Position numbers and translations under genes: made by a program. From NCBI GenBank assembly GCA_000697665.1, contig KL197732.1, forward strand, positions 342,445-406,444: a stretch of DNA of 64,000 nt. The letters run 5' to 3'. Each line of letters begins with the position of its first letter. Within the stretch, counting starts at the first letter, position 1. The stretch comes from Jaapia argillacea MUCL 33604 (Eukaryota > Basidiomycota > Agaricomycetes > Jaapiales > Jaapiaceae). Shown here piece by piece: positions 32,362 through 45,056 of this stretch. Under the pieces are notes generated by a model. It did no database searches, had not been told where the DNA came from, and was given only the letters and a program-made list of their open reading frames with translations.

Positions 32362-34582
32362 TCAAAACATCTCCTCAAACGACTTGCGCACCTGCGAAAT
32401 GGGATCCACCGACTACATCAGACAAGTGAGCGGATGGAGGGAGCGGCGACTGACTTTTCTAAAATACTCTTCGTCATCGAGGACACGGAAGCCCACCAAG
32501 GCAAGAGCCTTCACCATAGTCAGAGTAGCAGAATGGGCACCTTCAGAAGCCGCAGCAGCGGTAAAACCCGGCGTATGATTCCCTTGCAGTGGTTTGGTAG
32601 GAATGGCTGCAGGAGATATTCGATTACTCCATAATCCAAGGCTAGTTGACGGCACGTACCAAACACGGGATGCAGAGCCGGCATAGCTGGTTTGGAAGTA
32701 GAGTTAGAGGATGGGCGACGGACGCAGACATCCAGGACATACCATAAGTGATGTTTCCCTGCCCAACCCCAAACTGTTAGCCAGGATACAAATACACAGG
32801 GAACGTCGGAATCACTCACGAAATCCGTAGAGGCTCCACGCTCGTTCTTCCCAAAGTCAGTCACCCATCCATATCTTTCACCCATGGTTTTCGCAAATTC
32901 GTCGGCTTCAGGAATAAGGGTTCATGTCAGTGTTTTAGGGTCGGTCAGAAGCACGAAAGCTCACCAAGGACGGGTGTGTGGCGTAGGTCGTACATGCCTT
33001 TACCAAGAGTAATCTTCATCTTGCAGGCGGTGGCTAAAGATGCAGCTCTGTAACAACGAGATGTAAGCACACCCGAGTATGAATTTGAACAACGAGCATA
33101 CTGTAAGCAGGCAAGGACTCGCTCTCGCAGGACCTCTACTTCTTTCCAGCTCGGCGCTCGCACAAGCCAAGTCATCTTGGTATAATCAGGAATTACTAGT
33201 GGTTTCATCAGTCACCGAAAATTTCGAAATAGGAGGACGCGTGTACCGTTTGCAGCCATGGTGTCCTTCCCAGTGATTACACCATGAACACGATGATCTG
33301 GCTTCATTTGTTGACGAAGAGCTGAAATATTCGTGTACGCGAGAAATGCGGCGTCCAGGGCATTTGTGCCCTCCCAAGGAGCAGCGGAAGCATGTGCGCT
33401 AGGCAAAACCCAGTATGTCAAGACGTATCGAGAAGGATGAAATCCTACAGACGTACGTATGTCCAAAATACTCAGCTTCTATTGATTGGACGGAGAGAGA
33501 CGACTTGACACCGGCCCATTGATTTGGGACAGGGCCGATGGTTGGGTGACACCTAACCGAGCGGTGAGCTAAGGTTGAATATCACGATCGTCTACTCACA
33601 TAATGCATGCAGCCATATCTTTATATCCGCCACGCTCCAACAGAATGATCTTTCCCGTTCCTCCCTCTTCAGCTTCAGAAAACAGCGTCATCAGCGCCAA
33701 TGATATGCGTTGGAGTTATGTCGTACCTGGTGTCCCCAGAAGAACGACTTTACCGGGCACGTTGTGTTTCTTCAAGGCCGCCTTGACTGCGATTGCGATA
33801 CCGACACCAGCAATGGCAATGAGATTATGTCCACAGGCGTGACCTATTCCGGGGAGAGCATCCATCTCGGAGTTGACTCCCAGAATCCTTCCGCCCTTTC
33901 CGTATGACCATTCCGCTCTCCAGGCTGTTTCCAGCCCTAGGTAATGCTTAGTAACCGTGAATCCATGAGACGACATAAACTTCGTCAGTTTGTCATGGGC
34001 GAATCTAGGGGGAAGTAAGAGCCGCTTCATCATCGACTAAAACCAGACTGGAGATACCTCTCTTCGAACATGAGCTCGGGATGACCTAAATCCGCGCATT
34101 GATTGAATGAAAGGTCGGAGAGTCTTAATGGTCTCCTTACTGTGAATCTGTAAGCTCAGGCTCCTAAGAGCGGGACCCAGCTCGTTAATCTTTTTCTCAA
34201 TGGTATCCATGACCTCCGGCTTGTAAATCGCTCCGAGCTTCTTGTAAGTGAGTGAATAGGCCGGGGGCTCAGAATGCCCAAGCAAGCTTGTGACTCCCAC
34301 ACCAGGGGAGAAGTCACAGCAAGGAGCAGAGTGAGCATTAGGATCCTACAGTAAAAATAACCATCTGTCATTGGGTTCGAGATCGGTAGATACACGTACC
34401 TTCAAGTCCAGAGATACAGGCTCCCGCGTATGCGAGCCGATGGTGTGGACTGAATATAATGCAGGGATGACCTGCTCGGGAGATGGTGATAAAGCCAGAC
34501 CTGCGGGATGAGACGAGGCTCGCCAGGACTTGAGCAATCTCCTTGCGAGCCTCTGTTCTTGGCGCGACTCTGAGATGGTCAT
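32362..34582 (-). CDS. M20-family peptidase/amidohydrolase (PM20D2-like)
   Basis: A multi-exon gene. It starts [20 protein letters not shown] at 34582, the first in-frame ATG. The next exon leads to [20 protein letters not shown] and SLQIHS, the conserved helix before the metal-binding core. The dinuclear zinc motifs are visible: [18 protein letters not shown] (metal Asp and the HACGH cluster) and, after an intron, [10 protein letters not shown] with the Glu-Glu general base and metal ligand. The dimerisation domain contains [19 protein letters not shown]. The C-terminal part returns with [40 protein letters not shown] and a last exon ending EEMF at 32362. The PM20D2 group hydrolyses dipeptides with a basic C-terminal residue or related N-acyl amides. 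No signal peptide is seen, so probably cytosolic. It sits tail-to-tail with the relic at 31430 and head-to-head with TDG. Confidence 0.85.
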
Positions 34583-35186
34583 GGCTGGCACTTCAAGTTC
34601 GAAGATACTGGAGTGTTTTAGAAGAGGTCAGTGAGAACTATGCGAGGAAAGATACCATATCTCACACGAAGAAGTCGACGGGACTCAGGTGTCATCCTGA
34701 CCGAAATCTACAAGGGACTCCCACAACTTTCCAAAATAAACTTCTAAATATGGTGCCCGTAGGTCAGGATAAGATTGCAGGTATTCAATGCAAAGATGTG
34801 TCGAACTCGACCGCATATCGCGACGTCGACAACACCCCTCCGCAGCTGTCAGTAAGCTTCCAAACCCTCTAAACAGTCCATGAAACGAATCAGAAATCGT
34901 TTGACGATACTTTCGAGTTTCTGGGAATTCGACTGCCAGACTGGACACTGAATCCTGATCCCACTTCGGCGGGCGACAGAGATGAGTAGGCCGCAGAGTA
35001 ATTCCACCGAGTACGGGGCCTAGCTAGCTGAAGTACACGAGAGTTCGTTACAATACGCGGAGGTAGACAAACATTGTGGTTGAAGCCTGAGTGTTTTGAT
35101 CCCTGAGGAAGTGGTGGTGCAGTCCAAGACGGGTTCCGGGCCGTCGGAGTCGTTGAGAACGCGGTTGAGCGACTTGTGCTCCAACC

Positions 35187-36548
35187 ATGACCTCCGAAGA
35201 TCACTCTGAAGTATCTGAAACCGCCACTACCATCCTTCGCTCATCCCTAGCTCGATTCGCCTTCAAGTCAAGCACCGGCAGTTCAAGCACATCCCTCCCT
35301 CCAACTCTACCTCGCAGGTCGAGTCCTCGGAATGCAACAAACACGGTACTCGAGACCTCAATGGTGGAGGGAGCAGATGCCTCTCCTCACAAGCGCCAAG
35401 CAAAGACGGAACGTGACGATGATTCCCTTGCAATTTCGGCGGCCCGCAGACCCAAGAGGTTGAAGCGAGGGTATGCACCACCAGAGACCTATGCACATCT
35501 TAATTTCCTCCACGACTACCTCAAAGAAGATCTAGATGGTAATTTGGTGTCTTGCGTCCTTGGTACGAGGCTCCTCTGATTAGGTCACCTTCATGCAGTA
35601 ATGTTCTGTGGTATAAAGTATGGTTCCAACCCTCCCCGCAGCGATTCGGAAACACCCAACTTCGTGTTCTCAGCCCAGGCTACAAGTCAGCGACGGAGGG
35701 TTACCACTACGCACACCCTACCAATCATTTCTGGAAGTGCCTCCATCAGTCGGGTATGCCAGCAATTTTCCTCTTGACATCCGTACCGAACACTCCTGCC
35801 AGGCATGGTCCCCCAGTATGTCCCGCCATCCGATGATCACAATCTGCCAAAGTCGTACAACTTGGGCCTGGTTCGTTTGTTTACCCCGTCTTCATCGCCT
35901 CAGACTGACAGCCTCATCGTCCTGTTCAGACCAATCTCGTCGAACGACCATCCGCAGAGGCACGTCACAACCACTACACTTCCTCCCTCACTTTTCACAT
36001 CTCTGCCAGGCAGGAGAACTTTCTAACCAAGAGATGAAAGCGTCCGTACCGCAGCTTCTGGCCAAAATCAAGGAATATCATCCTCGGATAGTATGTTTCG
36101 TTGGTAAAGGCATGTGGGATATCGTCGAAAGTGTCATAAAGAGAAGCTCGAACCCAGGTTCAAAGATTAAACGGGGCTCTCCACGGAACAAGGACGCCGC
36201 AAAGTCGAAGGACGCGGGTCTTAAACTACGGCCATACAAGATGGTTCATGAAGGAGACCATCTAGGTATTCATCATCTTGAATCGTCGTACTGGAACCTC
36301 ACGGCCCGAAGTTATCAAGGAGACACTCTTCTTCGTCGTACCTTCAACCTCGGCCAGAGTCATCAGTCACCAGGTATTGTCAAAATTGTTCATACCTCCG
36401 AATGCCAAAAGGTCGAACTCCCTTGTTCCAGCTACCAGACAAGATCAAGCTCTTCGCCGACTTGCGCACTTGTCTGACCCAGGTGATTGCATCCCAGATT
36501 GACACGACCGACATGTTGGTAGTCGATGTTCCAGCATATACCGCGTGA
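35187..36548 (+). CDS. G/T(U)-mismatch DNA glycosylase, TDG/Mug family
   Basis: Exon 1 (35187-35538) encodes a disordered Ser/Thr-rich, then basic N-terminus (SAARRPKRLKRGYAPPETYA) likely to bind DNA. A 19-bp exon (35599-35617) and the next exon (35674-35753) join to MFCGINPGYKSATEGYHYAH and PTNHFWKCLHQSG. GINPG is the catalytic motif with the conserved Asn of Mug and TDG. Further exons carry YNLGLTNLVERPSAEA, KASVPQLLAKIKEYHPRIVC, FVGKGMWDIVE and TLFFVVPSTSARVISHQ, the substrate-recognition loop before the last helix. The last exon ends DVPAYTA with TGA at 36546-36548. The enzyme removes thymine or uracil mispaired with guanine, the product of cytosine or 5-methylcytosine deamination, in base excision repair in the nucleus. 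Its promoter and first exon are duplicated at 31430-31940. Confidence 0.88.
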
Positions 36549-36666
36549 ATACCTCATGATGTCTACGTATGCATATAATATAGCACCGTAATATGAAAGG
36601 ACTATTGATACAATCAATGTAAGAGCGATCGCGAGCAAAGCACAACAACAAAATCAATCAAACAAT

Positions 36667-39600
36667 CTACTCCTCCATCTCATCTCCACTCTCCATATCC
36701 TCGTCACTATCACTGTCCTCTCCCTCCCCAACCTCAATGGGATCGAGAGGGATATCGTGATCCGCTCCGACATACGAGTCACAGATCACATACAACCTCA
36801 ACGAATGTGTTCCTTGGGGCAACGTCAACTCCAACTTCACCGAAAGGCTCTTCGTAACCGTGACCTTCTTTATAGAGAGCAGCTGTTGCTTCTTGGAGTC
36901 ACCGACGACGAGCCACCAATTGGCCATCTTTTTGAGAGGGTAGTAGGGTGCGATGACGGTTTGGTCGTCCGACTCGTCATCTTCGTCAACATCTTTACTA
37001 AGGGCGACCTTCAAGACAATTGGGTTGCCAGCGGTATACTCTCCCTTGACCAGTTCGTGAGACACGTCCAGTGTAGGATACGAGTTGACGAAGGTTGCAA
37101 CGTCGCGCCTATGGAAACGAAGTGAGAATCGAGGCGGATCAAGGTGGTTGAGAGACGTACATCTGGCGGGCATCCATTTGAAGGACAGAGTTTCGCTTAT
37201 CATCCTCCATCTCCATAATGTCGTATACGGAGTCAACCCCAGCCTCCTTGCACCGCTTGATCACCTGAAGCAACTCGTCAGTGACCGTGCGGATGAAAAG
37301 GCAAAGGGGCTTACCTCGGGTTCGAAATGAGGAACCTGCTTCAACGGTGAATCAGTCTCCCACATCGCTTGTACGCACATTTGCGACAAATCCATCGCCC
37401 GAAGCGCGTTCAGCCAAGCGTTCGACGACAGGACATCAACGCAAGCTGATAGCAAGTTCAACACTTTTTCCAACACCAACCCTTGATCTGCGGCCAGATC
37501 AGGTGGTAATTGTAGTCGCGAGAAGTGTGCTTGAAGTAGCAGGAATGTTTTGAAGTGAGGGGCCTCGAAGTCGACACTATCCAGTTTGACAGGTACTCGG
37601 TCGTAGATACGGCGTAGCAGGACATCCTCGTGTTTACGAATCGGGATGGACTCGAACTCCGCCGAAGAAGAGACGACTTCGAGGAGACCCTTGAGCTTCG
37701 TCCGTTCCTTGAGAGACAATGTGTAGACCTCGACAGTAACGTCTGCATAAAATGATGAGTGGGTGATAAGAGAACGGGGAGAATGTACTCACAGGAGATG
37801 TTGTAGTAAGCCGCGATCATACCGAGGTTCAGGGCAGACACGTCCATCTCATCCTCTAAGGAAGACGTCAGAAAGGTTAAGCATAAAGATGAAAATGAGA
37901 CGGACCGATCGAGATACATTTCGAGTTGACAAGATCAGACAGTGTGTTTTCGACGAGTTCTGAAAGATGATCGGATAGATGCTGATGGCTGACATTGTGA
38001 AGGTTGTAGTAGTTGGGGTTCTGAGTCATACGACGGTAGAAGTACGTCCACGTCAGGATATCCTACAAAATTGTCAGAGATAGGAGATGCGTCTGCGGTC
38101 AAGGTAAACGCACCATGGCATCTTGTTTGTTCTCGATCGTCTTCACCGCAATTTCAGCTAAGAAATAATCGTGGAGAAGATGTGTCGGTAAGTGAGACTC
38201 GATGGGGAGACCCTCAGCGAGGAACTTCTTGTAAAATTCCTTTCGAGTGTGTTGACACATCAGGACGCAGCGGCTTCGGTCATCTTCCATCGGTCGACAT
38301 GCACGGCCCATCATTTGTAGCACGTCCATGACAGGGTAGTCAACATAACGATGTTCTTTGCCTTCATAGAATTGAACCCCCATGATGATAACCATGTAGC
38401 TCGCCACCGGTAAGCTCCAAGCGGTATCCTACATGAATTTATCAGCGACGATCAATCGAGTTAAACCATACGGCCTACCTTGGATGCGATGAGGACTTGA
38501 ATCGCTCCCGACTGGAACAAGCGTTCAACAATTCGTTTGTCTTGCTTGCTGAGTGCTTCGTGGTAGTATCCGATACCATGCTTCAGTGTCTCGACAAGTC
38601 CGGGGTCACTGACGTGGTCCAAATGTGGCTGCAGGTCGGACTGTTCGATGTTCAAGAACCGGTCGGCAACATCGTCGGCACCGCAGTGCGTCAAAATGTC
38701 ATCTGCCGTGAGTCGGCATTGGCGACGCGAGGGGACAAAGATCAAGACGGGCTTCGTTGGAGAGTACTCAACGATCGCCAGGTAAGCGGGCTTGGACATG
38801 GCAATCATGAGCGACGGGAAGTGAGGAATAGCGAAACTTTGAAGGTGGATATCCATATCCAAGGGACGTGCACTGCATGAGTTACAAGGTGAGTAGATGA
38901 TCGAGATATCAATGAGGGCAGTCTGACCTTGGTGGGAAGTTGAAGATTGCATGCGAGGGAGCTCCAATCCACTCGCCGAGGTCCCGAGCATTTGCGAGAG
39001 AAACACCACAGGCAACAATGCGTGTCTTGATCTCTGTTTGTGCAGAGACGTAACGAGTACGGGAGATGATAACTTCGTAGGTGGGCCCAACTTCGCCACC
39101 AACCAGTTGGATTTCGTCGGCGATGAGCAGCCCAATCGACTGCACGTTCTTTCGTTGTCTCCAACGTCGAGAAAGGACATCCCACTAAGAACGTAATGAG
39201 ATCCCAGAGTTGACAAAAAAATCAAATTACCCACCTGGGTTGGCGTGCACACGATCACGTCTCCTTTCTCCAGCAGTCGCAAATCTGCACTGGTTTCGCC
39301 AGTCAGGCTCACGATTTCTTTCCCACCCTGCAAATCGCCAAACTTGCTCCGCCACTCAGCTACACGCTGATCGACCATCTCCTGGAAAGGCTCGATACAA
39401 ACCGCTCTGGCCTGGTCGCGGTTACTCCACAGGCGAAGGAGTGCGAACTCGGCGCAAATCGTTTTGCCGCTCCCAGTGGGAGCGCCGATGAACACGTTCT
39501 CATCGGAGGTGTAAAGAGCTTGGAAGACTTGCGTCTGAATTTTATTGAAGGTCCGGATGGTGGAGGAGTAGATCGTTTCGAAGTCCTTGTTGTGGAGGGC

Positions 39601-42600
39601 TGAGAGAGGGAGGGGTTGTAGGTCCAAGAGAGGAGTGGGTGGAGGGAACTTCTCGGGGAGAATTAGGTGTTTGAAGGAGATGGGCAATCGGGTTTCTGCA
39701 TGTAGCCAGCGATCTGACACGACGGAGATATAGTAATTCGGGGGGACAGGTTCGAACATGGGGACGGTGATCGTGACATTGTGCTCATCCTCGACATATC
39801 GTTGGCGCAGCATGAAAGTGTCGTGGAAGAGGATGATTTCACCATCGACATCTTCGACTACGATCCAAAACGATTCAGCGGCCCCATGGATCTTCTCATC
39901 CCAGCGGAAATCGGGCGTGATGGAGATGTCAATTCGGAGAAGAGAGCGCGTGATTGGCTGGACCTGAGCTTGCAATCTAGATCATAATTGAGAAATGATG
40001 GATGCAGCGACGATGGGGGAAACTCACTGTAGTTTGGGGAAGCTGTGTACTAGTCGGTGAACTAGCCTGCCCGCATTGGGGATGCCAAGGAGTTCACCGA
40101 TCTCCGGTGGGTTCAGGTCGAAATAGCGATACCATGGCTATGGATCTCGTCAGTAAAGGCTATAAAGACGACGGCGCTGCACTCACGAATTGTTTACCCT
40201 CAGCCTTCCGGATGACTTCTTGGGGAACACCCTTGAACTGCCGCAACGGCGTCATGGATCCCCACCTAAAAAACTGGTCAGTATGTTGATCACAGGCGGC
40301 GATGCAGGACACTGACATGCGTCGCTCAACCATCTTGCACATATCGAGAGCAGCTCGTGCGGGAACGGCCCACCCTCGTTTCATGCAAATCTCGAACAAA
40401 GCCCGAAGTATACTGGAAGAGAGATTCAGGAGGTGGAGACAGAAGGAAGACGGATAGAACTTACCGCCCTGCGGACTGCTGGACGAAGACCATATCAGCT
40501 ACCAGAGCGAAACCTTCAAGTTTGAGCTGCGAAATGTAGGCTTGCAATAGAACGTTGATCTTGGCGGCAGGCTCGTCGACGCTCTCTTTGACCGGGATAG
40601 GCACTCGTTCGAGAAGTTTGCCCAACTCGAGTTTCTCCTACAAGCGAAATCAGAAAATCGATCAAAAGGGAGAAAAGACCAACGTACCTCCTGTCGAACA
40701 GGGATGTATCTGAACTCGTTCGACAAAGCGAAAACCCTGAATAGCTCCAGCATTGACATGGTCGATCGCAAATGCTTGTTGTACGTAGCCATGGAGTTGT
40801 ACGTGACGTAGTAATGCGAGGAGATCCTTCCAAGCTCGGTGCTTTGGAATCGACCAGACGCCCTCTCGTACTTGATGAGATGGCATTTCTCCAGTAATGC
40901 AGCAGCGGAATGGATGATATCGGCGCGCTTCTGGATCAGGCCCTTGTCATCCTCGTAATCGACCCCAACGCTGTACAAAGCAGGCGATTTGAGCATCCGG
41001 ACATACCTATAAGGATCGACCAGGAGTCAGCGAACAGTAACCCAACCCAAAAGAAGAAAAACGCACAAATATGTATAGCCAAGCCACTGGACCGCCTCGT
41101 CTCGATTCCGAATCGTCCCCAACACGATCTCCGCATTCAAATTATCCGCCAACTTCGCCACGAACTGACTCTCAATCGGCAACTGCTGGTTCATCAAACT
41201 CAAATAGTACTGCAGCTCCGAATGGTTCGTGATGATGACACCCTCTCCGTAGGTATCATACTGTGGTCGACCGGCACGACCGAGCATCTGGAGGACGTCT
41301 TGAGACGAGAGTTCGACCCAACGTCCCTTCTCGGGGTTATAGATTTGAGTTCCTTTGATGACGACGCAATGAGCGGGAAGGTTGACACCCCAAGCGAGCG
41401 TCGCAGTGCAGACGAGAACTTGGATGGAACCGTCGCCGAACAGGTCCTCCACAAGGCCACGATCCTCCCTCGATAATCCGGCATGATGGATGGCAAACCC
41501 AAAAGGCAGTAAATCCTTCAGGTTCGGATCCTTGACGTTATTGACTTCCTCCGTCAAGATCTCCCGTACCGCTGAGTCAGGCTTGACGAACTGGGTGATC
41601 GTCTCCTTCTCGATCGCCATATCCCGAATGAACTTGGCCGTCTTTGCAGTCTCCTTCCTCGAATGAACAAACACCAGCACCTGGTTCTTCCCCGCCTGAT
41701 CCAACACCTTCTCGTAGCAAACCTCATTCATAACCTGATACCGCTTGATAGCCTTCTTCTCCGTCACACCGATGAACTGCTGCTGGAGGGGACAAGGCCG
41801 ACTGGAAGCGTCGAAATAGAAAAGACCCTTCTTCTCGTCCACTCGCAAGAATGTAGCGACGTCTTGGTAGTTGGGTAAAGTGGCCGAAAGACCCACGAGC
41901 CGAACGTATTCGCCAGTCTGCTCCATCCTCCGAATCGTCCGCGCCACGATACTCTCGAGAACCGGCCCACGCTCATCATGCAACAAATGGATTTCGTCGA
42001 TGATGATCAACCGAACCAAGTTGGTGTAGCTCGTATCAGTACTCTTGCGAGTGATAACGTCGTATTTCTCGGGTGTCGTAACGATGATTTGCGTTTCGGA
42101 GATCTGGGCTTTGGTCATTTGAGAGTCCCCAGTGAGTTCGTGGACTTTGACACCAAATGGAGCGAGACGTTTGGAGAATTGGCCGACTTGTTCTTGGACG
42201 AGAGCTTTCATCGGAGCGACATAGATGATCTTCCATGAATCGAGGTCGAAAGTGCCAGTCGCTTCGTCGCGCCATTTCGACATCTCGTTCAAGATTGTCA
42301 ACATGGCGACGTTGGTCTACAATCCGGAGATGAGTAAAGATTCATCAGGGATAGGAGTCGAAACGCTCACCTTACCAGCACCAGTAGGCGCGCAGAGTAA
42401 AATCGGCTCGTCCGTGCCAAAGGCAGTCGGGTACAACTTGCTCTGCACAGGATTCAACTTGTCATATCCAGGGAACGCCTCCCTCGTCCACGCAGGCATA
42501 TCCGCAATCAAAACCCTCTCCCTCTCATCTCCAGGCTTCTTCTTCGGCGCCGGTACGTGAATCTCCTCATACCCCTTCTTCGCTCTCTTGAACGAACCCT

Positions 42601-43969
42601 CCGGCAACTTGCATTTCTTATTCGACATCAAGTGGCCTCCCTGGGTGAAGGCCATGCTCTCCAAATCGACGGTACGTTTGGGGAGGGGAGTCGTGCCAGG
42701 AGCGAGTGTCGCGGTTTTAGGGACGGTTTCGGACGGTTTCGTAGAATCTTCGTCGACCTCCATAGCATCCCCCGCAGCGGGTCTTGTCGATGCTTTCGCC
42801 TGCCTATCGCCTGCCAACTCCCTCAAGATCCAACCAACACCCTTCTCCCTCATAGCGACCTCGACGTTCACTCTCTCGTCCGCGTCACTCCTCTGCAGCT
42901 TCGTACACCAAACGATCACGTCCCGATTCTTCAAGAACTTCGTGATCAGAGGGAAACTTTGATATTCGAAGAGCTCCATGAGTTCGTTCTCGCAGTCGCG
43001 AAGGGAGGATTCGGAGCCGAGAGTGGTGAGAACGGAAGAGGCTTTAGAAGCCGCCGTGACGGGATCGGGGTAAACTTCAGATACTTGTCTTTGTACCCAG
43101 AAAGCGTCGATTTGGTGGGGGGAAACGAGGTCTTTTGAAGATTTTGATTTGGCAGAGGCGCGTGCGGAAGAGGAACCACCAACCACGAGTTCTTCGCCTT
43201 CGAGCGTCTCCTCGGGTGTTTCGTCCTCTCCCTCTTGCTCTCCCTCCTCGTCATCACTCTCCTCTCGCACTTCATATCCCTCCTCTTCGTCTTCCTCCTG
43301 CTCCTCCTCGTCAAAAACGACAGCGACTCCCATCTCCTCGTCAATCTCCCCTTCCCGCTTCTCCAACTCCAGGTCCTCCACCTTCTCCTCCTCTGCACCG
43401 TAGTCGGTAATCTTCTTCGATAAGCCAACGAGCTGAGCGAAAGTCTCATTCGAGATATGCCCAACGACCTCTTCCACCTCCTTTTTCTTATCAAAGTCCT
43501 TCATGTTCTCGTTTTTAAGCGTCTCGAGAACCGTGTCGGCAGCACTCCTCACAACGTCCTGCGACTGGTCCCCAAGAGCCTGATGAACAGAAGACAAGAT
43601 CAACTCGTAAACCTCCCTCGTCTCCGCCGTCCTCGGGCGATAAGTAAGGCCCTCCTGATCCTGAGTCGCCTCAATAATATCAGAATAACCATACCCAGCT
43701 GCAGCTTCCTGTCGTCTCTTGGACAACTGCTGCTGCTTGTCCGACGCCTCTTGTTGTTCTACAGCCTTCTTTTTCTTCTTCTCCATATCCTTTGGAGCGG
43801 CGCGTTGGACTCGAGAACCCATTTCGCGTGGGTCGATCCGACCAGCGAGAGTTGTGGGTGCGCCATCTGGTTCTTTGTCGCGGCGGGGGAGTTCTGAGCG
43901 GTCGGCGGTGAGAACTAGCGAGGAGATGGCGCCATAGTTGTAGCCGGACAGATCAGGTTTACGGGACAT
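36667..43969 (-). CDS. BRR2: Brr2, U5 snRNP Ski2-like RNA helicase (SNRNP200)
   Basis: The start is [20 protein letters not shown] at 43969, the canonical Brr2 N-terminus, followed by a Lys-rich and then a strongly acidic segment and the PWI-like region. The first helicase cassette is complete: [84 protein letters not shown] and [17 protein letters not shown], then a Sec63 unit. The second cassette starts [16 protein letters not shown] and has [17 protein letters not shown] at motif II. It ends with a second Sec63 unit and an acidic tail ([14 protein letters not shown]). Length and order fit Brr2 of about 2,150 residues. It unwinds U4/U6 snRNA to activate the spliceosome. More than ten short introns are present; I saw no break. 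It is transcribed convergently with TDG, 118 bp apart. Confidence 0.95.
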
Positions 43970-45056
43970 GATGGGAGGGAAGAAGAGGTTGTCGTTGGAC
44001 GAGACGGTGAGCAAGTCAAGTTCGTCGCGGTCCCGTTTTGGCGTTGGTCATCATTTGCGGTACGTGAGAAAAACAGAGACCAGGTGGACCACGTTCATAT
44101 TTCGTTGAAGACTTGAAGTCACTTCCGAGGCACTTATACAGTAACCTGAAAGTACCGATACAACGCCTGCGAGGGTCCAGATACACTAGGACCAGCGTTG
44201 CCTCGGACCTTTGATACGAACGAGAAATTCACCAAGGGCAAGGAGCATTGAGCTAGCAAATCACGACTACACTCACATCCGTGCGGACTGATTCACTGAC
44301 ACACATCAGGAAATTCCCTAGTCTCCCTAGCCAGACCAGATTCAGAATGCATTTGTTTTGTGTGCAAGTTCGGAAGCTCTTGCAAGGTTAACGTTTCAAC
44401 CTCAAACAAAGTCGTGTTTTCTCGTCTGTGACAGTGCGAACGTTTGCAATCCAGTCCCTCCAAGGGATCTGCGCGACAAAACCATGGATAACGAGCGAAA
44501 GACTTAGGCAGGGGTCGGGCATTCACATCGCGTTGAGCATTTGGCCGAATGCTTTGGACGATCCGGTGACACGGCAGTGATTGGACTATCTTGACTTGGA
44601 TTTAATCATAGTTCTGCGAAGACCTCCCTTCTGTTGGAAAAGAGTTCTGAATTGTCGAATGCTGATGAAAATCCACGCAAGGATAGAGTATGAAAGAACA
44701 TACACGTTACTCTGGAGCGGTTACCTTGTGGCCAGATGGATCCGATGGAGCGGGCTCCTTCAACCCGAGAGCGTGCCGCCCAAAACCAAGGTCGCGGTTG
44801 CAGGGGAAAGGCGCTTGACTGGCACTGCAAAAGTAGACCACTCTTAATTATGACTTGATCAAGGCTCGAACTTCAGACCTTCTGTGTGCTAGACAGATGG
44901 GATAACCAACTACGCCATCAGGCCATACGGTGAAGTGTAATCAGTTTTGGTACCTTGGATGACCTCAGATAGGAAGGCGCTTCTGAGACACAGCCACACC
45001 GCCGTGCTCCAAGTACGGACAAGGCCTGCCTTCGATCCAGCACTGCGATAACAACG
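43970..45056. other. Intergenic region between Brr2 and eIF4E starts
   Basis: About 1.1 kb between divergent genes. Apart from the tRNA-like sequence at 44852-44924 nothing is recognised; short ORFs lack support. It should include both promoters. Confidence 0.6.
44852..44924 (-). tRNA. tRNA-like sequence, anticodon AGC (Ala), probably degenerate
   Basis: Read on the minus strand, 73 bases show an acceptor stem (GGCCTGA with TCAAGTC, one mismatch and one wobble). The D-loop is AGTTGGTT. A perfect 5-bp anticodon stem (TCTGT/ACAGA) encloses CTAGCAC, and the T-loop is TTCGAGC with a 4-of-5 stem. The D-stem pairs poorly and one extra base precedes the anticodon arm. That suggests a decayed tRNA or tRNA-derived sequence rather than a working gene. 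Confidence 0.35.

Noticed and set aside
36757-37330. + strand frames opposite the last Brr2 exons
   Set aside because: Shadows of the C-terminal Sec63 coding sequence.
42557-43937. Several + strand frames rich in Ser, Arg and Leu
   Set aside because: Antisense to the acidic N-terminal exons of Brr2; composition mirrors that region.
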